NCBI GenBank assembly: GCA_002812745.2
Contig: NCSJ02000123.1
Location: 55,795-119,794, forward strand
DNA from: Scytalidium lignicola
Lineage: Eukaryota > Ascomycota > Leotiomycetes
DNA: 64,000 nucleotides
Reading direction: 5' to 3'
Shown: positions 59,203-64,000 of the stretch, one piece after another
Layout: every line of letters starts with the position of its first letter
Position numbering within the stretch: the stretch's first letter is position 1
Program-made: the position numbers and the translations under genes
Notes under the pieces: generated by a model
What the model saw: the letters and a program-made list of their open reading frames with translations, nothing else
What the model was told of the DNA's origin: nothing
Databases searched by the model: none

Positions 59203-61710
59203 ATGGCCGATTTTAAGCTTTCAGCCTCCTTGGTGGGGCATGATGATGATGTAAGTCCGGCCATTTCTGTTCTCTGTCCACTGTCCACGGCTGTTGCTGG
59301 CGGGCAGTACTCTATGAGAAGCTAAGAAGAGTGAAGATGTGCTCATAAAAGTCTATTCCAGGTCCGCGCAGTAGCATTTCCTTCTTCAAAAGCCGCTCTT
59401 TCAGCATCTCGAGATGGCACTGTCCGATTATGGAAGCTCCTCTCGCCAGCCCCACCAGTATTTGATCCTACAATATCCTCCCATAGCACAGCATTCGTCA
59501 ACGCGCTTGCGTATTTACCGAGTACTCCAGAATACCCTGATGGTCTCATAATATCTGGAGGAAAAGATGCTCTCATAGATGTCCGGCAACCAGATAAAGT
59601 GCCGTCAGATAATGCCGAGGCTCTCCTCATCGGGCATGCTCATAACATTTGTGCTCTCGATGTCGACCCCGCCGGAAAATTCATTGTCAGTGGAAGCTGG
59701 GATGCCTCTGGCAGGATATGGAGGATTGGGAAATGGGAATGCGAAGCTGTGCTTGAAGGCCACGAGGGTAGCGTGTGGACGGTGCTTGCTTATGATTCTG
59801 AAACGATCATTACGGGCTGCGCAGACAAGCTCATCCGCGTGTTCCATATAAATGGGAAGCTCCTTCGAACTATACGTGGCAGTCAGGATGTTGTCCGGGC
59901 ATTATGCCGTGTTCCTAAAGGCCATCCATCAGGAGCAGACTTCGCATCAGCGGGCAACGATGGTATAATTCGGTTATGGACCGTTTCTGGTCAACAAGTT
60001 GGCGAGCTACAAGGTCATGAAAATTTTATATATTCTCTTGTTTCACTGCCGTCTGGTGAGTTAGTGAGTTCGGGAGAAGACCGAACGGTTAGGATATGGA
60101 AGGGGCATGAATGCATTCAAACCATCACTCATCCTGCAATCTCTGTCTGGGGCGTAGCAGTATGTGCGGAGACTGGAGACATCATCAGTGGGGCTAGTGA
60201 TAGAGTTGCAAGAATATTTACGCGGAGCTTAGAACGTGTCGCAGATACAGAGACCATTCGGCAGTTCGAAGATTCTGTAAAAGAGTCCTCAATCCCCCAG
60301 CAGCAACTTGGAGAGATCAACAAAGAGAAGCTACCTGGACCTGAATTCCTTACACAAAAATCTGGTACAAAGGAAGGCCAGGTTCAAATGATCAGAGAGC
60401 TCAATGGCTCAGTAACAGCACATACCTGGTCTGCTAGTAAGGAGAGCCTGTGCACCAGTTATGATATACGCGTGTGACTGACTTATGGAATTCTAGCTCA
60501 GAGGCAATGGATAAACGTTGGCACAGTTGTGGATGCAGTAGGGAGTAGTGGTAAGAAGGTCGACTATGGCGGTAAAGAATATGACTATGTCTTCGATGTC
60601 GACATAGAGGACGGCAAACCTCCACTCAAACTTCCCTACAACCTCTCCCAAAATCCCTATGAAGCAGCTACGAAATTCATTGAGGACAACAAACTCCCTA
60701 TAACTTACCTAGATACGGTTGCAAACTTCATCGTCACGAACACCCAAGGGGCAACATTAGGCCAGCCTCAAGAGCCAATCCAGTCTGCACCAGATCCATG
60801 GGGAACAGATGCACGTTATCGACCTGGTGACGCATCCGCACCTCAGCCATCATCGTTTGCACCACCACCAACAGTCCTTCCACAGGAAGAATATCTTACT
60901 ATTACCGTGGCTCGTTATGAGCCAATGCAGAAGAAGATCGAGGAGCTTAACCAAAAGCTCATCAGTGAAGGGCATAAAGATCTCTCTCTAAACCCCTCCG
61001 AGATCTCGACTCTTCATAGTCTCCGAAAACACCTAGAAGCATCTGGTGCAACAAAGACATCCCAGGCTGTGGTTGGTGGTCTTGATTTAGCAGTGAAGCT
61101 GGTTACACAATGGCCTTATGGCGACCGTCTCCCGGGTCTAGACCTACTCCGCCTTTTATCAGTCGCACCAGAAACAGCGACATACAGCGGTCTTGACGGG
61201 GCGAATATAATTGATGTGTTGATTGCAGGCGCAACTGAGTCCAGCACTCCAGCAGAGAACAACATCATGATGGCGGTCCGAGCCTTCGCAAACCTCTTCG
61301 ACACCGACGAGGGCCGCACACTCGCCGTGCGAGAATTCGACAAGATCCAATCTGTCGTATCTTCCGCTCTTTCCACAGGCAGCACGAACCGCAACTTGCT
61401 AGTAGCAGCTACGACGCTTTACGTCAACTATGCTGTCCTCTTCCAGAGCAAGTCTACCGATGACGCATCCTTTGAGTATATCCTTGCGATATTGGACACA
61501 TTGAATCAGATCCTTGGAGCACAGAATGACTCTGAAGTTGTGTATCGCGGGTTGGTGGCATTAGGTACGGTATTAACTCTTGGGGAGGAGGTTGTTAGTG
61601 CTGCGAAGGAAATCTATGGTGTGAAGAGCACGGTTGATAAGGCTATAGGGAAGGCGAGTGATGCAAGGATTAAGAGGGTTGGGGGTGAGATAAAAACGTT
61701 GCTTGCATGA
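59203..61710 (+). CDS. doa1: Doa1/Ufd3 (PLAA) ubiquitin-binding WD40-PFU-PUL protein
   Basis: Three exons: 59203-59250, 59362-60436 and 60497-61710; 778 residues. N-terminal seven-blade WD40 propeller (LVGHDDD-VRAVAFPSSKAAL, GHAHNICALDVDPAG, GHEGSVWTVLAYDS), which binds ubiquitin. Then the PFU domain, about residues 365-460 (QWINVGTVVDAVGSS, YDYVFDVDIEDGKPPLKLPY). The PUL domain, about residues 510-778, is all helical, ending IKRVGGEIKTLLA, and binds the C-terminus of Cdc48/p97. Doa1 helps Cdc48 handle ubiquitinated substrates in mitochondrial and endosomal quality control and in ubiquitin recycling. All family domains are present and full length. Confidence 0.95.
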
Positions 61711-62361
61711 AAGGCATTAGTGGAAAAAAAAAAGATTAGGTTAAAGCTACATAGTCATGGTTTAGCTAGAAATAGGGATTATGGATTTGATCTCAAGGAG
61801 TTTCGGTTTCTATGATCACATGAGTTCAATTTCGCATCCTTTCCATCTGAAAACCACTTCAAAACGGGGCAAAAACAATATTATTGTATGTGAATGAGTC
61901 CATGTGAGTAAATGAGTAGATGTAGTAGATATTTGATATTCATTTATCTTTAGTATATCTCTCGCAATATCTCCTCCTTTCCTTCACCTAATGCTCAGTC
62001 CTCCCTGCTTTCCTACTCTTTTCATACTTCTTCTCACGTTCATAGAGAAGAAGAAAAATATTACAAAATTCCCTCGCGACGTAAGGTATATAATTTATCC
62101 GAAACAAAACCAAATGGAAATAAAAGAAATGAAAAGATGGTCGCAAGTCACCAGGCTCGCTGGACCTGGCCAAGAAAAACACAAAAGAACTCCTAGGAAC
62201 GCCCCATGCTTCCTTCCTTGATGATGATATCCCAAAAATGTTCCCAATCCCTTCCCAACCTCCATGATTATGTACAGAACCAAAGGGATTTCCCTCGGTG
62301 TGTTTCCCAAGGACATTAGGTGTTGTGTTATTCTACTAGCAATGATAGGTGGTGTCACCGC
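61711..62361. other. Convergent 3' intergenic region
   Basis: Between the stops of the Doa1 and X325-type genes; no gene seen. Confidence 0.5.
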
Positions 62362-63551
62362 TCAGAGATATGCCCACAGGAGACCGGCGAGCAGCGGGAG
62401 GTACGTTACGAAGTAGGCGGTTGTTCTCGAGAGCACGGCGTCGGAGGTCTTCTGACCGTTGGCCTCGGCAATGGTGAAGACATCGGCGAAGCTGATGTCA
62501 CTGGAGTTGAAGCAGTTGGAGCTGTTGACTTCGGCGACGTCTTCTGGTTCGGCGAAGGTGATGTCTACGCACTGTGGATATTGTGAATTAGCGATTTGGA
62601 TTTTTCATATTTTATAAGGGTAACTGTTTTTTGGTGTTTTTTATATATTTAGATCCAAATCCAAAGGCGCAAGGATATTTGAATTGGTGGTGGAGGACAG
62701 ATAAGAAATGAAGTTGCAACTTACACTGTACAAGGCCGCACCGTGGACGGCAGTCTCTACCACCTGGATAGTTGCGTTATCTCCGACGTTCACCGTTGTG
62801 TTGACTGGTAGGTTCACGCGTGGCAGACAAAAGGTTCCTGGGTATGGGAATTTGCTAGGACCGATGATCTGGAAGACGGGCGTCATGGGGTTGGACATGT
62901 TTGGGGGGCCGCCGTCTGGGCCATCAGTGCCGAAGCCAAGATTGATGTAGAAGAAGGCCGTCGCATGGCCCTGAAACCATCCTGGCTGAAGGGCAATGGC
63001 GCCGCCGGTAACAGGCCATTTGGTACGGTTGGTTGTAGTGTGCATACCGCCGCCTGTGCAACGAGGTCTGTTTAGTAGATGCTTTGGTGGGATAAGGAGA
63101 TTTTGGGAATAGATATGGAAGTTGGAAATCAAAGCAAAAAAAAATCGAAAACAGGAATGAGAGAAGAATAGGCCATCTAGGTGTTTAAAAAAATGAAAAT
63201 TGAATCCATATTTCAGAAAAGAAGACGATAAGTGAATCTTAGATAAGATATCTTCTTTGGTCTTCCTCCTCAACCTTTCTCTCTCTACCTTTCAAGTTTC
63301 TGTATATCCGATATTTACCCCCGCACCCGCGCAAGNAAAAAGACTCGCAAAAAAACCAAAAAAGGAATTGTCCTCGAAAACCGAGATGGCTACTCACAAG
63401 GATACATCCACTGCATGCCATAGGGAAAGGTCGCGTTGGTGATGAGATTGTCGCCTCGCCAGCCCGGATAGGTGATGACGGTGTGGGCGGAGGCCCAGGT
63501 CGCGCACAGCGAGAAGGCGACGAGAAGTGATTGCAGCGTGGGAAGAAGCAT
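62362..63551 (-). CDS. X325/BIM1-like copper-binding protein (LPMO-like fold), GPI-type tail
   Basis: Three exons: 63398-63551, 62725-63053 and 62362-62571; 230 residues. After signal cleavage (about residue 22, ATWASA) the mature protein starts with His: HTVITYPGWRGDNLITNATF, then PYGMQWMYPCGGMHTTTNRT. An N-terminal His, and later His and acidic residues, form a copper site in this LPMO-related family. X325 members lack polysaccharide oxidation and include Cryptococcus Bim1, a copper-uptake accessory factor. Conserved blocks PGWFQGHATAFFYINLGFGT and FCLPRVNLPVN are present. The C-terminus has a Ser/Asn linker and a hydrophobic end (TAYFVTYLPLLAGLLWAYL), fitting a GPI anchor. All three splice joins are in frame (YPC-GGGM; YS-CVDITF). 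Confidence 0.9.
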
Positions 63552-64000
63552 GGTCTCGGCTAACCAATATGGAGCAGAGAAGAGAGAAGATGAGAAGAAG
63601 ACGACGAAGACAGAGCAGAAGGATGAATTGGAATGTAAGAACTCTTTATCCCAAGCGCAACTGGAACTGGCTCGTCTGAACTGGCATATATGAGAAGTCA
63701 TCACCTTATCGCTGGGCCTGGGCACCCTTATAAACGACTTTGTTGCTTGACCATCGTTACCGTACACTTGCTCTGTGTCTTGCTTTGAGAGCGTGAAGAT
63801 GCAAGTGCGATCCCCATACCATGCTTGGGCGGCTGGCAGTCAGCAGCCCTGGATGCCGGCAACCAGTCAGCGTGCGAGCTGCGGTGCGTCTGGCCATTCT
63901 GGATGGACTCGACTTCCCTTCTTCGGCTACTCGACTTCTCCTGGATGCATGAGAGGCGTGCTAGGTCCTGGGGACAGTTGCCAGTCGGTGCATGAGAAAC
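63552..64000. promoter_or_regulatory. Promoter region of the X325-type gene
   Basis: A TATA-like TTATAAGG on the minus strand near 63727-63735 lies about 180 bases before the ATG. No further gene seen to the window end. Confidence 0.5.

Overview
This window is eukaryotic DNA from a filamentous ascomycete (Pezizomycotina). Genes are split by short introns of about 50-130 bp with GT-AG ends and CTAAC-type branch sites. A HEX1 Woronin-body protein, found only in Pezizomycotina, is encoded at 3948-5699. A class Leotiomycetes/Helotiales origin is my inference from the overall style of the proteins; nothing in the sequence proves it. Coding stretches are GC-moderate and intergenic stretches AT-rich. 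A transposase copy carries the C-to-T/G-to-A stop-codon damage typical of repeat-induced point mutation (RIP).

Layout. 1-1.7 kb: 3' part of an MFS anion:cation symporter. 1.8-2.3 kb: possible small prenylated protein. 3.9-5.7 kb: hex1 with an unusual N-terminal repeat extension. 6-16.8 kb: gene-poor and AT-rich, with a truncated stand-alone N-terminal domain protein (9.9-10.4), a possible MITE (10.8-11.2), a BTB protein (11.8-12.4) and a bleomycin-hydrolase-type cysteine protease (13.3-14.9). 16.9-28.6 kb: gene-dense, with a DUF8035-like charged protein, the ribosome-quality-control factor Rqc2/NEMF, an O-methyltransferase and a LaeA-like methyltransferase. 28.6-33.2 kb: sparse, with a second BTB protein and a three-exon small gene whose exons are too short to stand out as ORFs. 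33.3-37.2 kb: seven-exon SF1 helicase of the ZNFX1/Hrr1/SAD-3 RNA-silencing family. 37.6-38.7 kb: MYND-finger protein. 38.7-44.5 kb: two tandem-repeat arrays sharing a GTTGCA-centred motif, lying either side of a GPI-type Cys-rich secreted protein. 45.4-47.3 kb: a complete Fot1/pogo transposon (29-bp perfect TIRs, TA duplication) killed by RIP-like mutations. 48.7-52.8 kb: convergent secreted phospholipase C/phosphatase and PIR cell-wall protein. 53-57.4 kb: long intergenic stretch. 57.4-61.7 kb: divergent WD40 genes STRAP and Doa1/PLAA. 62.4-63.6 kb: X325/BIM1-like copper protein with a GPI-type tail.

How they fit together. Most genes are independent housekeeping genes: protein quality control (Rqc2, Doa1/PLAA, bleomycin hydrolase), septal-pore plugging (HEX1) and cell-surface proteins (Cys-rich GPI protein, PIR protein, X325 protein, secreted phospholipase). 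Genome defence shows twice, as an RNAi-linked helicase and as a RIP-mutated transposon. The least explained part is the pair of tandem-repeat arrays at 38.75-39.85 and 42.9-43.9 kb. Splice sites were assigned by eye from GT/AG consensus plus continuity of family motifs; starts are the least certain part of each model.
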